A program made the position numbers and the translations under genes. Shown here in pieces: positions 50,783 to 61,084 of a stretch of 64,000 nt of DNA (its first letter is position 1; the number at the start of each line of letters is the position of its first letter). A model generated the notes under the pieces. The model saw nothing but the letters and a program-made list of their open reading frames with translations, was not told the origin of the DNA and ran no database searches. This DNA is from Pseudomonas sp. GTDB lineage: Bacteria; Pseudomonadota; Gammaproteobacteria; Pseudomonadales; Pseudomonadaceae. The DNA is taken from contig NZ_JAUYNT010000039.1 of the NCBI RefSeq assembly GCF_030698175.1, forward strand, positions 29,647 to 93,646. Reading direction: 5' to 3'.

Positions 50783-51720
50783 TCTTGACCGGCCTCGCCA
50801 TACACGGCGGCCAGGATATCGGCCGCACCCTGCGCCAGTAGCGCTTCGGCGACCTGCACACCCAGCGCCTCGGCATCCGTGCTAGCCGCCCGTGCCTCGG
50901 CGCGCAGCAACTGACTGCCATTCGGCTGACCGACCAGGCCGCGAAGCCACAACTGTTCACCTTCCAGCAACGCATAACAGGCAATCGGCACTTGGCAGCC
51001 GCCGTTCAGATGCTTATTCAACGCCCGCTCGGCCGTGACCCGCAACGCGGTTTCGCGGTGGTGCAGTGGCGCCAACAGGGCATGAATCTCCAAGTCCGCG
51101 CTGCGGCATTCGATGCCGACCGCGCCTTGGCCACCGGCGGGCAGACTGGCTTCGACACTGATCGAGGCGCGAATCCGCGCGGCAAAACCGAGGCGAATCA
51201 AGCCGGCGGCAGCGAGGATAATGGCGTCGTACTCACCGGCATCCAGCTTGGCCAGGCGGGTGTTGACGTTACCGCGCAGGAAGTGGATTTTCAGGTCCGG
51301 CCGCAGCGCCAATAGCTGCGCCTGACGACGCAAGCTGGAGGTGCCGACCACGCTGCCGGCAGGCAACTCAGCAAGGCTGGCGAAGGTATTGGAGACGAAG
51401 GCATCGCGCGGATCTTCCCGCTCGCAGATGCAATACAGGCCCAGTCCTGCGGGGAAATCCATCGGCACATCCTTCATCGAATGCACGGCGATGTCGGCCT
51501 CATTCTCCAGCAGGGCGGTTTCCAGCTCTTTGACGAACAGCCCCTTACCGCCGATTTTCGACAAGGGCGCGTCGAGCAGTTTGTCGCCGCGACTGACCAT
51601 CGGCACCAGGCTGACGCTCAGCCCCGGGTGCGCCTGCTCGAGACTGGCCTTAACGAATTCTGCCTGCCAGAGGGCGAGGGCACTTTTGCGGGTGGCGATG
51701 CGGATTTCGCGGATGGACAT
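50779..51720 (-). CDS. hemC: Porphobilinogen deaminase (hydroxymethylbilane synthase)
   Basis: [67 protein letters not shown]. Confidence 0.97.
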   Translation of the reverse strand: MSIREIRIATRKSALALWQAEFVKASLEQAHPGLSVSLVPMVSRGDKLLDAPLSKIGGKGLFVKELETALLENEADIAVHSMKDVPMDFPAGLGLYCICEREDPRDAFVSNTFASLAELPAGSVVGTSSLRRQAQLLALRPDLKIHFLRGNVNTRLAKLDAGEYDAIILAAAGLIRLGFAARIRASISVEASLPAGGQGAVGIECRSADLEIHALLAPLHHRETALRVTAERALNKHLNGGCQVPIACYALLEGEQLWLRGLVGQPNGSQLLRAEARAASTDAEALGVQVAEALLAQGAADILAAVYGEAGQE

Positions 51721-51802
51721 GACGGCTCTCAAAACGAATGAACGCCAGCATGATAAGGCAGCCCGGCGGGTGGTGCACCCACCGCGACCGGCTGGGTGAA
51801 AA

Positions 51803-51920
51803 CTACTGCGCTCGGTTATGCGGCGTTAAAAACAGGCTCAAAATGCTCATTTACAACTCGTAAACTGCGCTTTTTCGCCTGTTTTTGCCTTGCCTAACCT
51901 TCGCTCGTTACGTTTTCAGG
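51803..51920 (-). repeat. Long-hairpin intergenic repeat, copy 2 (same flanks as 23353-23471, unrelated stem)
   Basis: Stem AAAAACAGGC (51828-51837)/GCCTGTTTTT (51877-51886); inner hairpin 51849-51865; flank alignment with copy 1. Confidence 0.8.
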
Positions 51921-51960
51921 CCGCCTACTTAAAGGACGCTGAAAAAACCGCAGGCTTGGA

Positions 51961-52707
51961 TCAGAGGTGATTCATCAACTTGCGCACGCCCGCCACATGC
52001 CGGCGGCTGACGATCAGCGGGTCGCCATTCAGGCCGCGTAAAAACAGCTGAAAGTGCCCCAGCGGCGTACGTTGCAGGCGCTCGATGCGCTCGCGGGCGA
52101 CCAAGGCATTGCGATGGATACGCACGAAGCGGTCACCAAATTCGTCTTCCAGGGATTTTAGCGGCTCATCCAGCAACACCTCGCCCCCTTCATGGCGCAG
52201 GGTCACGTACTTGTGATCGGCGATGAAGAAGATCACATGCTCCAGCGGAATCAACTCGATGCCCTTGCGGGTGCGCGCACTGATATGGCTGCGCGGGGCG
52301 CCGCTGTGATCGAGCGCCGGCCGGGTTAGCGCCGCCAGCTGCACGCGATTGGGCCGTTCGGCTTTTTTCAATGCCTCGCTCAACGCCTCTGGGCGCACTG
52401 GTTTAACCAAATAACCCACTGCACTGACCTGAAACGCCTCGAGGGCAAATTCATCGTGGGCCGTGCAAAAAATTACCGCCGGTGGCGCCTCGCGCTCACA
52501 CAGCTTGGCCGCTACCTGCAAACCATCCAGGCCCGGCATGCGGATATCCAACAACACCACATCGGGTTTCAGGCTATCAATCAGCGCCAGGGCTTCCAGG
52601 CCATTGCTGGCACACGGTTGCAGCACACGGCAGCCATCCAGCTCGGCCACCATGCGGCTTAGTCGCTCGCGGGCCAGGGGCTCGTCATCAACGATCAGGA
52701 CATTCAT
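51961..52707 (-). CDS. algR: LytTR response regulator AlgR
   Basis: MNVLIVDDEPLARERLSRMVAELDGCRVLQPCASNGLEALALIDSLKPDVVLLDIRMPGLDG plus LytTR DNA-binding domain. Confidence 0.95.
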   Translation of the reverse strand: MNVLIVDDEPLARERLSRMVAELDGCRVLQPCASNGLEALALIDSLKPDVVLLDIRMPGLDGLQVAAKLCEREAPPAVIFCTAHDEFALEAFQVSAVGYLVKPVRPEALSEALKKAERPNRVQLAALTRPALDHSGAPRSHISARTRKGIELIPLEHVIFFIADHKYVTLRHEGGEVLLDEPLKSLEDEFGDRFVRIHRNALVARERIERLQRTPLGHFQLFLRGLNGDPLIVSRRHVAGVRKLMNHL

Positions 52708-53789
52708 ATAGCTCGGGCTTCCTGCGTGGGTCTCGCACAAGCATAGCGTAGACAAGTAAAGTGCCGTCCGTCACGCCGTTCCACACTAAGACTGGCACTT
52801 GGGCCAAAAAGTGCAGCCAGGCGTGCATCAATATTGGCTAATGCCTGATGAGTACCGCGCGAAGGCGGTGCCTCAACGGCAGCGTCATAGGGGCTACTGA
52901 CGCAGAGCCGGAACAGGCCATCGGTATATTCGGCCTCGATGGTCACCAAGCCGCCTTCGATGCGCGGCTGTATGCCATAGATCAAGGCGTTTTCCAGCAG
53001 CGGCTGCAAGGTCAACTGCGGGATCGGCAAATCTGCCGGCACGCTGTCCACCTGCCAATCCAACTGGAGCCGCTCGCCGAGGCGGTATTGCTCAATCGAC
53101 AGGTAGCGTTTGGACAGCTCCATCTCATCACTCCAGCTCACCAGATTGCCCGGCTTAGCCAAACTGGCGCGAAACAAATCGGACAAATCCAGCACCGCCT
53201 GCTCGGCTTTAAACGGGTCGATAGTCACCAGGCTGGCGATGCTATTGAGGCTATTAAACAAAAAATGCGGGCGAATCCGCGCCTGCAACGACTCCAACCG
53301 CGCGCGCAATTCGGCCTGTTGCTGACGCCGCCACTGACTCTGCAAATAAAAATAGCGCAGCAGCAAGGTCGACATAATCAAGCCAATCAAGCCATGGCGC
53401 AGGTACAGATTAACCTCGCCATCGCGCTGCAGCGGCCCGCCCAGCTGGTAGTAATCGGCCACCGCCGTGCAAGCCACGGTCAAACCCACCACCACTGCGC
53501 TGCAGTAAATACCCGCCAACCAGGCCGGCAAGCCGGCCAGCCAGGGGCGCAAGCGGCACAACAAGGCGGCGCTGAGCAGAACTATCCATTGCGCGAACAG
53601 CGAGGTCAGAGCCAGCCTGACCCAGTTAAAACCGGCCTGCATAGGTTCGGCCAGGACCAGCACCAGCACCAGCAGTTCGGCGAGCAACACCAAGACCAGC
53701 AACGCCTCCGGCAAGCACAGTTCCGGGAGGAAGAAGTCATCGTCGTTCGGCGCCGCCACGCGCCCTTTATTCAGCCAGTTAGTTTGCAT
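52704..53789 (-). CDS. algZ: LytS-type sensor histidine kinase AlgZ/FimS
   Basis: RPHFLFNSLNSIASLVTIDPFKAEQAVLDLSDLFRASL; 4-bp overlap with algR. Confidence 0.93.
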   Translation of the reverse strand: MQTNWLNKGRVAAPNDDDFFLPELCLPEALLVLVLLAELLVLVLVLAEPMQAGFNWVRLALTSLFAQWIVLLSAALLCRLRPWLAGLPAWLAGIYCSAVVVGLTVACTAVADYYQLGGPLQRDGEVNLYLRHGLIGLIMSTLLLRYFYLQSQWRRQQQAELRARLESLQARIRPHFLFNSLNSIASLVTIDPFKAEQAVLDLSDLFRASLAKPGNLVSWSDEMELSKRYLSIEQYRLGERLQLDWQVDSVPADLPIPQLTLQPLLENALIYGIQPRIEGGLVTIEAEYTDGLFRLCVSSPYDAAVEAPPSRGTHQALANIDARLAALFGPSASLSVERRDGRHFTCLRYACARPTQEARAI

Positions 53790-53917
53790 CCGCCGAGTGT
53801 CCCTGTGGTTGCCTGCGCCAGCAAGTTAGCCAGCCGCGACTGGTTAAAATAAATCACCGAAATGCCGCTTATTCGCTTAAAGCGTGATTCAAGCGACTTA
53901 TCCACGCGTTGCGCCTA

Positions 53918-54080
53918 GCAGCCTGTCGGACTTAGGCGTCCGTAGCGAGGGAAAGACCGGTTTGAGGCAGTTTTTGCGCTCTTTCGAGGCGAATAGTCAT
54001 TCTATTCAACGAGAAAGAGCGCAGAAAATGACCAAATCCGGCTTTTCCGCAGTAGGACAGACCTAAGTCCGACAGGCTGC
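53918..54080. repeat. Nested inverted-repeat element, outer 19-bp perfect arms
   Basis: GCAGCCTGTCGGACTTAGG (53918-53936)/CCTAAGTCCGACAGGCTGC (54062-54080); inner TGCGCTCTTTC (53975-53985)/GAAAGAGCGCA (54013-54023); innermost GAATAG-tcatt-CTATTC. Confidence 0.88.
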
Positions 54081-54197
54081 GACGCAAAGCCCAGCCACGA
54101 TTGTGCGGCTGAGCCTGTTATTATTGCGCAACTTTTTTGCCGTGCAGGCCACCCGCAGTGGCACTGCGCTTATTTCTCTATTCGCCGAGAGCATGCC

Positions 54198-55592
54198 ATG
54201 AGCGTTGAGCAAACCAACCAGTCCTGGGGCGGTCGTTTCAGTGAGCCCGTCGACGCCTTTGTCGCCCGTTTTACCGCCTCGGTCGGCTTCGACAAACGCC
54301 TGTACAAGCACGACATCATGGGCTCCATCGCCCACGCCACGATGCTGGCCAAGGTCGGCGTACTGACCGTTGACGAGCGTGACGCCATCGAAGCTGGCCT
54401 GAAACAAATCCAGACGGAAATCGAAGCCGGCCAATTTGACTGGCGCGTCGATCTGGAAGACGTGCACATGAATATCGAAGCGCGGCTGACCGATCGCATC
54501 GGCATCACCGGCAAAAAATTGCACACCGGTCGTAGCCGCAACGACCAGGTGGCCACCGACATTCGCCTGTGGTTGCGCGATGAGATCGACCTGATCCTGG
54601 CGGAAATCACTCGCCTGCAACAAGGCTTGCTGGGGCTGGCTGCGGCGGAATCCGAGACCATCATGCCCGGTTTCACCCACCTGCAGACCGCCCAGCCGGT
54701 GATCTTCGGTCACCATTTGCTGGCCTGGTTCGAGATGCTGTCGCGCGACCATGAGCGCCTAGTCGATTGCCGCAAGCGTGCCAACCGCATGCCACTGGGC
54801 TCGGCCGCGCTGGCCGGCACCACCTACCCGATTGACCGCGAGCTGACCGCGCAACTGCTGGGTTTTGACGCCGTTGGCGGCAACTCGCTGGATGGCGTGT
54901 CCGACCGGGATTTCGCCATCGAATTCTGCGCCGCCGCCAGCATCGCCATGATGCACCTGTCGCGTTTCTCCGAAGAGCTGGTGCTGTGGACCTCGGCGCA
55001 GTTTCGCTTTATCGACCTGCCGGATCGTTTTTGCACCGGCTCCTCGATCATGCCGCAGAAGAAAAACCCCGACGTTCCAGAACTGGTGCGCGGCAAAAGC
55101 GGCCGGGTGTTCGGCGCCCTGATGGGCCTCTTGACCCTGATGAAAGGCCAACCACTGGCCTACAACAAGGACAACCAGGAAGACAAAGAACCGCTGTTCG
55201 ACGCCGCCGACACCCTGCGCGACTCGCTACGCGCCTTCGCCGACATGGTGCCGGCGATCAAGCCCAAGCGCGAGGTGATGCGCGAAGCGGCCCTGCGCGG
55301 TTTCTCCACCGCCACCGATCTGGCCGATTATCTGGTGCGCAAAGGTCTGCCGTTTCGTGATTGCCACGAGATCGTCGGCCACGCGGTGAAATACGGCGTG
55401 CAAACCGGCAAAGACCTGGCCGAAATGAGCCTGGCAGAGCTGCGCGGCTTCAGTGAGCAGATCGATGACGACGTGTTCGCCGTGCTGACCCTGGAAGGCT
55501 CGGTGAATGCCCGCGACCATATCGGTGGCACCGCGCCCAATCAGGTACGCGCCGCCATCGTCCGCGGTCAGGCCTTACTGGCCAGTCGCTAA
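54198..55592 (+). CDS. argH: Argininosuccinate lyase
   Basis: [76 protein letters not shown] signature. Confidence 0.98.
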   Translation: MSVEQTNQSWGGRFSEPVDAFVARFTASVGFDKRLYKHDIMGSIAHATMLAKVGVLTVDERDAIEAGLKQIQTEIEAGQFDWRVDLEDVHMNIEARLTDRIGITGKKLHTGRSRNDQVATDIRLWLRDEIDLILAEITRLQQGLLGLAAAESETIMPGFTHLQTAQPVIFGHHLLAWFEMLSRDHERLVDCRKRANRMPLGSAALAGTTYPIDRELTAQLLGFDAVGGNSLDGVSDRDFAIEFCAAASIAMMHLSRFSEELVLWTSAQFRFIDLPDRFCTGSSIMPQKKNPDVPELVRGKSGRVFGALMGLLTLMKGQPLAYNKDNQEDKEPLFDAADTLRDSLRAFADMVPAIKPKREVMREAALRGFSTATDLADYLVRKGLPFRDCHEIVGHAVKYGVQTGKDLAEMSLAELRGFSEQIDDDVFAVLTLEGSVNARDHIGGTAPNQVRAAIVRGQALLASR

Positions 55593-55605
55593 GCCTGTGG
55601 CTCAG

Positions 55606-55625
55606 GCCCGGCCGCGCGGCCGGGC
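55606..55625. terminator. Perfect GC-rich palindrome between convergent argH and TonB-receptor gene
   Basis: GCCCGGCCGCGCGGCCGGGC, 20-bp perfect palindrome. Confidence 0.6.
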
Positions 55626-55656
55626 TTGAGCAATAGCGCGCAACCGTTAAACCCGT

Positions 55657-57762
55657 TTACCAATCCAGCGAATAACTGACCGCCAAGGTACGCCCCTCGG
55701 CATTCGGGAAAGGCTCGCGGGCATTGGCCTGGGTAAACAGATTCTCATAGGTCAGATTGCCCAGGTTGTAGATGCCGCCGTCCAGGCGACCGGTCGGTAA
55801 CTCCAGCGAGCCGAGCAGATCGACCAGGGTATAGCCGTCGATGTCGCGGCCCGTGCCGTCTTTGGCGGCGCCGCTGTAGTCGGCCAACTGCATGGCCTGC
55901 AGGCGCAGGTTGTAGCTGTCCTGGCTGTAACCGACGAAGGCCGTGGTTTTCACCGGCGACACCCGGGTCGCCGGCAGGTCCAGCCATTGGCCGTCTTGCT
56001 TGGTTTCGCCCTTGGTCCAGGCGTAGGTACCCCCCACCGACCAATGCTCGACCGGGTAGTAGGTCAGGCTGCTCTCCACCCCGCGCACCCGTTCTTGTTG
56101 ATTGACCAGGCGCAGCACCCGGTCGGTCGCATCGTAATACTGGGTCACATCCGAGGTGTTTTCGTAGACCGTCACCGCCGCCTGCCATTGTTGCCAGTCG
56201 CCACGCCAGCCGGCCTCATAGCTGTTCACCTTGATCGCCTGGGCATTCAGGGTCTGGATATCGAAGCGGCTGTCCACGTCGCGCAAGAAGCGCTGAATAT
56301 CCGGCAGCGAGAAGCCTTGGCTGAAGTTGACGAACAGATCCTGCTGCGTGCTCAGGTGATACACCGCGCCGAGGTTATACAGCGTGTCGTCATACTTGAG
56401 GCTGCCGCCCGGTAAGGTCGCCCGGTTACCGGTCTGCCAGATTTCACCGTAGGCGATGCTGTCCGCCACATCCGCCTCGATCCATTCACGCCGCACGCCG
56501 CCGCGCAGGGTCCAGTCGGCGATATCCCAGGACATTTGCCCGAACAGCGCCTTGGTGGCGGTCTCCACATCCGGGCCCAGCTCATAGGTGGTGCCGGTTT
56601 TGTGGTACTCCAGGCCATTGATTGCATAGCGGTCGCCGCGCTGGCGGCTGCGCTCGTTCTGATAATCCGCGCCCCACACCAGGTTGCCGCTGGCTGCGCC
56701 AATCGGCGGCAAAGGGCTGTCGACTGCGGCGCGCAAGCCAAAAATATCTTGCACGCTGTTGTTATCCGAAACCCCGGCCTTGCCACGCGGACGATCCGGG
56801 AAGAACAAGGCATCGGCGCGGCGCCAGTAGCTTTCCACCAGCAGGCTCTGGCCGTAGAGGTCCTGATCGCTGTAATTGAGGTTGATCGCCTGGTTATGGG
56901 TGTAGGGCTGATCCGCCAGTTTCAGGCCCTTGGCCGCCACCGCCTCGCCGTCGATTGAACGCTGGGTGTAGTCGCTGTCTTGCTGGTCCTTATAGTCCTG
57001 CAACGACAGGCTGAGCTTTTTATCCGGGTCGATGGCGTAACCGAAGCGTCCCTGCAGGTCATAGGTTTCGGTGTCCATGGCGCTGCCCTGGGAAGTGTCC
57101 TGGGGAATGCGCTGGCCATCGCCGTCGAACTGGTCGTTGCGCTGGGTGAGGTCGGCCGACAGGTACCAATCGAGGTCCTGATTGCGCCCCGTGGCGCTCT
57201 GAAACGCCTCATAGGCCAAGCCCTTGGCATTGAGGTTGTTGGCACTGGTCAAACCAAAGCGACTGCTGAGGGCCAGGTCCTGACCCTGATTGCGCTTGGT
57301 GATGATATTGATCACCCCGCCCGAGGCGCCGGCGCCATAAATACTGCTGGCCCCGGAGATCACCTCGATCCGCTCGATGCTGGCCGGGGCGATACTGTTG
57401 AGCTGGCGAAAGTTATCCCGACTGGCGTTTTGCGAGACACCATCGATCAACACCAGCATGTTGCGACCGCGCAGGGTTTGCCCGAAGTTGCTCATGCCGC
57501 CGCTGGAGGGGGCCAGGCCCGGCACCAGCTGCCCGAGAATGTCGGCGACCTTGCGCCCGGCGCCGCTTTGCTGGCGTAACTGCTGCTCGTCGATGACCTG
57601 CACCGAGCCTGGAATCGAGGCAATGCTGGTTTCGCTGCGGGTGGCCGAGACCACACTTTCCGACAGGCTCAAGGCCTCGGCTGGCGGCGGAGTTTCGGCC
57701 GCCAGCAAAGGACTCAGCGGGCTAAGCAGGGGCAGCAGAATGGCAAATTGAGTGGTTTTCAT
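55657..57762 (-). CDS. TonB-dependent siderophore receptor (IutA-like)
   Basis: Signal peptide, plug domain (VVSATRSETSIASIPGSVQVIDEQQLRQQSGAGRKVADILGQLVPGLAPSSGGMSNFGQTLRGRNMLVLIDGVSQNASR), beta-barrel ending in aromatic residue (YSLDW). Confidence 0.9.
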   Translation of the reverse strand: MKTTQFAILLPLLSPLSPLLAAETPPPAEALSLSESVVSATRSETSIASIPGSVQVIDEQQLRQQSGAGRKVADILGQLVPGLAPSSGGMSNFGQTLRGRNMLVLIDGVSQNASRDNFRQLNSIAPASIERIEVISGASSIYGAGASGGVINIITKRNQGQDLALSSRFGLTSANNLNAKGLAYEAFQSATGRNQDLDWYLSADLTQRNDQFDGDGQRIPQDTSQGSAMDTETYDLQGRFGYAIDPDKKLSLSLQDYKDQQDSDYTQRSIDGEAVAAKGLKLADQPYTHNQAINLNYSDQDLYGQSLLVESYWRRADALFFPDRPRGKAGVSDNNSVQDIFGLRAAVDSPLPPIGAASGNLVWGADYQNERSRQRGDRYAINGLEYHKTGTTYELGPDVETATKALFGQMSWDIADWTLRGGVRREWIEADVADSIAYGEIWQTGNRATLPGGSLKYDDTLYNLGAVYHLSTQQDLFVNFSQGFSLPDIQRFLRDVDSRFDIQTLNAQAIKVNSYEAGWRGDWQQWQAAVTVYENTSDVTQYYDATDRVLRLVNQQERVRGVESSLTYYPVEHWSVGGTYAWTKGETKQDGQWLDLPATRVSPVKTTAFVGYSQDSYNLRLQAMQLADYSGAAKDGTGRDIDGYTLVDLLGSLELPTGRLDGGIYNLGNLTYENLFTQANAREPFPNAEGRTLAVSYSLDW

Positions 57763-58976
57763 AATTCTTTCTGTTCAGGTGTTAAAGGGCAAACCAGAAC
57801 CTCTGGCGCCAAGGCACGCGAACGGATCAGGCGGATGCCCAGAGCCGCAAGCGCGTAAGTCAGAGCCACCAGCCAGAAGCTGTAAGCCAGCCCCGCCAGT
57901 TGCATGCCGAGGGCGCCCAGCAGGGTGCCGAGCAAGGCGCCGGCCTTGGCCGCGCTGTTGCCCAAGCCGAGGGCGAAACCTTGCTGATTGGTGGCCACCC
58001 GGTTGGCGATCAGCGCATAGGCGACCGGCAGTAACGCGCCCTGCCACAGCCCCCAGAGCAGGCGACTGGCAATAAAGCCGAGCCAGCCACTGGCCAGCGC
58101 GGTGAGTGCCAGGGTCAGGGCGCAGAGCCAGGCCACCCCTTCCACCACCCGCAGGGTTTGCGCCGGTTTCCAGCGATCAAACAAGCGCCCCCACAGCGGC
58201 GCCGACAGCGCCAGGGTGACGGCACTGGCGGCGTAGCTGGCGCCGATCAGCCAGCCTGGGGCGTGCAAAACCTCGGCGACATACAGGGCGTAGAACGACT
58301 GCGGCATCATCTTCGCCGCCTGCACCAGCACGATGATCGCCAAAATACCGGCCAGCCAACCGCTGGGCAGCTTGCTCGGCGTTTGCGGGCGGCTCGGTCG
58401 TGACTCTGGTCTGTCGGCCGGCAAGCCGAGGCTGAGCAGCCCACAGAGCAGGCAAATCAGTGCCGCGCCAACACAGAGAGCGGCAAAACCCGACACATCC
58501 ATCAGCCAGCCGCCCAACACCGGGCCGACCAGGGAACCGACGGCGGTGGCCGATTGCAGCCGGGCCAACACCAGACCACGACCGCCGCTGGCACAGCAAG
58601 CCAAGGCATAGGCCTGGGCGGCGGCAATAAAACCGGCCAGCGCGCCTTGCAGGGTACGAATGGCCACCAGCAACCAAGGGTCCAGCGTGATCGCCGCCAA
58701 GCCCTGACACAGCGCCAACGCCAGCAGTGCCCGCAGGATCATTGGCTTGTGTCCGGTACTGTCGCCCAAACGCCCCCACAGCGGGGTCAGCAACATCGCC
58801 GCGAGCATCGGCCCGGCATACACCAGCGCCGACAGCAGTGCGGTGTACTGGGCCTGCGCCGGCCCGAGCAACGCCTGGATCTGTAACGGCCAAAACGGTC
58901 CGCTCATCTCCATGGCCGCCATCGAAACCAGCTGGATCAGCACCAGCAGTCGCAATGACGAACCCCTAACCGCCAT
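57759..58976 (-). CDS. MFS transporter (putative siderophore exporter)
   Basis: MAVRGSSLRLLVLIQLVSMAAMEMSGPFWPLQIQALLGPAQAQYTALLSALVYAGPMLAAMLLTPLWGRLGDSTGHKPMILR; multi-TM; overlaps flanking siderophore genes. Confidence 0.88.
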   Translation of the reverse strand: MAVRGSSLRLLVLIQLVSMAAMEMSGPFWPLQIQALLGPAQAQYTALLSALVYAGPMLAAMLLTPLWGRLGDSTGHKPMILRALLALALCQGLAAITLDPWLLVAIRTLQGALAGFIAAAQAYALACCASGGRGLVLARLQSATAVGSLVGPVLGGWLMDVSGFAALCVGAALICLLCGLLSLGLPADRPESRPSRPQTPSKLPSGWLAGILAIIVLVQAAKMMPQSFYALYVAEVLHAPGWLIGASYAASAVTLALSAPLWGRLFDRWKPAQTLRVVEGVAWLCALTLALTALASGWLGFIASRLLWGLWQGALLPVAYALIANRVATNQQGFALGLGNSAAKAGALLGTLLGALGMQLAGLAYSFWLVALTYALAALGIRLIRSRALAPEVLVCPLTPEQKEL

Positions 58977-60891
58977 GGGTGGCGTGGCGCAGCGGATTGC
59001 TCAGGCGGCCAACCATGTCGACCTGACTGTCGGCCAGGCGCATGCGGATAAAAGCCTTGGCCGGCCAGTCGTGTTCGAGCAAGGCTGCGCGCTCGGCCTG
59101 CCAGCGCTCAGCCTCCACCCGCCCGCGCAGCGCCTCGAAGCAGTCACCGACGTGACCGGCCAACAGCGCCCACAAAGGCTGTTCACTGACGCCCCAGTGC
59201 CGGGCGCAGAGCAACACCAACTCGCCCAGGTGGCACATAAAACTGGTGTGCAGCAGCTTGTCGCGCACCGCCTCGGCGTCGTCCAGCAGGGTCATGGCCG
59301 GGTCGTGCAGCTCAAGATCCAGGCCATGGGCCTGCAGGGTCGGGCGATGGATGCGGATGTCGCCAAAGTCGCGCAGCAACAGCCGGTTGGGCTGCCCCTG
59401 AGCGTCCATGACCATAAAACTGTTCTGCTGATGGGCTTCGAACGCCACGCCGTAGAGCAAATACATGCCCAGTAAACCGTGCACGGCGATTGCCGCGTAA
59501 GCGTCAAAAAAATCCAGCAATGCCTGAGCATCATCGCCGCCCCGGGCCAGCGTTACCCACTGGCGCAGCAGGGGTTGGCCCTGAGCATCATGGGCGAACA
59601 GGCTGCCGACCGGGACGGCCAGCTCACCGGGCTGCAACAGGCTCTGCGGATTGTCCCGATAGAGCACCGCCAAATGCCGGGAACGTTCGTCATCGGCAGG
59701 CTTGGGGCTGAAGTGCAGACCCAGCCGTTCGGGCAGCACGCAGAGCAGCCGCGCCAGCTCCGGCTCTTGCGCCAAGATGCCAAGCAACAGCCGACTGACC
59801 CGTGGCCCCATACGCGCCGAACGCGGCGAGACGGTGCGCTGGACACTGGTCAAGCGCAGCGCCACCGGCAGTTTGACCATCGGCGTGAGCAGGCTGCCCT
59901 CCGGCAGCACGGTACGAAAGGACATAGTCGGATGGCCCTGGAAGGCGACTATGTCGGTCAGCAGCAGGCGCTGCTCGGCGATTTCAGCGGCAAACAAGCG
60001 CGGCAGCGCCTCACTGACCTGCCAGGGATGTACCGGCAGCGGCAGATAGTCCTGCGCCGCCAAACCGCGACGCTGCAACTCGGCCCGCAGTTGCTCGGCG
60101 GCTTGGGGGAAATGCCCTTGCCACCACGACCAGTAATCCTCGCCCGCCAGCGCCTCGACATGCCCGCACAGCCGGTGCAGCGCACAGAGGCTGACCGGGA
60201 AACGCGCCTCGAATTCGGGCGACAAATCCACCACCTGTGCGGTGCTCAGGCCCAGCTTGGTCTTGTAACTCGGGTGCCAGGGGTGCCCCAACGTGCCCCA
60301 CTGCTCCAGCAACAAGCTCGGGTTGCTCTGGGCGAAACCGGCCTTTAGCCAGGCCAGCAGATTAGGCTCGGACTGCTTGGCAGTCTGCTGCTGCAACTGC
60401 TGGTTCCAGCAGTGGTGATAGGCCAGGCAGAGAGTGTCGTTGGCAAAACTGTCATTCAGTTCGGCGGCCAGTCGGGTAAAGGCGGCGGCCACTGGCGGCG
60501 GCGCAAGCTGATCGCGCAGCAATTGCAGCAATTCGGACGGGTATTGCAGCTCATAGGGCGCGCGCTGGGCGCGGTACAAGGTGACACTGCCGCGCAGCTG
60601 CCAACTGTTCATGCCGCCCGCCTGCAAGTGCTCGAAACGCAACAAGGCGCCGGCCTCACCCAGGCTCAACCAACAATGCTGCTGCTCATCGTAAGCACAA
60701 CTCTGGGCATCCAGCAGGCCCTCGCGAAACAACGCCTGCAGCAGCCGCTGAAAGCTGCGTTCACGGGCCGGTGCCAGTGCCTGAGCGAGATGATCGAGGG
60801 TGACTTGACGGACCTTGAAGCTCGGCGTGCCAAGCGCCTCGCCCCAGCGGGAAAGCAACTGTTGCAGTTGCGTCGGTACAGCGATAGTCAT
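58966..60891 (-). CDS. IucA/IucC family (NIS) siderophore synthetase
   Basis: 641 aa; KTKLGLS, LPVHPWQ, PTMSFRTVLPEG, KLPVALRLTSVQRTVSPRSARMGPR, EAHQQNSFMV, LLRDFGDIRI motifs of NIS synthetases. Confidence 0.93.
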   Translation of the reverse strand: MTIAVPTQLQQLLSRWGEALGTPSFKVRQVTLDHLAQALAPARERSFQRLLQALFREGLLDAQSCAYDEQQHCWLSLGEAGALLRFEHLQAGGMNSWQLRGSVTLYRAQRAPYELQYPSELLQLLRDQLAPPPVAAAFTRLAAELNDSFANDTLCLAYHHCWNQQLQQQTAKQSEPNLLAWLKAGFAQSNPSLLLEQWGTLGHPWHPSYKTKLGLSTAQVVDLSPEFEARFPVSLCALHRLCGHVEALAGEDYWSWWQGHFPQAAEQLRAELQRRGLAAQDYLPLPVHPWQVSEALPRLFAAEIAEQRLLLTDIVAFQGHPTMSFRTVLPEGSLLTPMVKLPVALRLTSVQRTVSPRSARMGPRVSRLLLGILAQEPELARLLCVLPERLGLHFSPKPADDERSRHLAVLYRDNPQSLLQPGELAVPVGSLFAHDAQGQPLLRQWVTLARGGDDAQALLDFFDAYAAIAVHGLLGMYLLYGVAFEAHQQNSFMVMDAQGQPNRLLLRDFGDIRIHRPTLQAHGLDLELHDPAMTLLDDAEAVRDKLLHTSFMCHLGELVLLCARHWGVSEQPLWALLAGHVGDCFEALRGRVEAERWQAERAALLEHDWPAKAFIRMRLADSQVDMVGRLSNPLRHATHGG

Positions 60892-60955
60892 AGCGATTTC
60901 CTTGAGTAGCAGTAATCAAGGCCCCCCACGCTAACGTCAATAAGATTCAATTACA

Positions 60956-60974
60956 AATAAGAATTATTATTAAT
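60956..60974. promoter_or_regulatory. Candidate Fur box upstream of the NIS siderophore operon
   Basis: AATAAGAATTATTATTAAT; near-palindromic, 12/19 to GATAATGATAATCATTATC by hand count; 65 bp upstream of the synthetase start. Confidence 0.65.
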
Positions 60975-61084
60975 TGGTTTTTGAGGCCGACCAACTACCC
61001 CTATTGCGGCCTGCGGCAAAATTGCCCACCCAGCCCGCAAACCAGCCGTGGCACACTGTGTGTTCATTCCAGCAGAGCCCCGCC

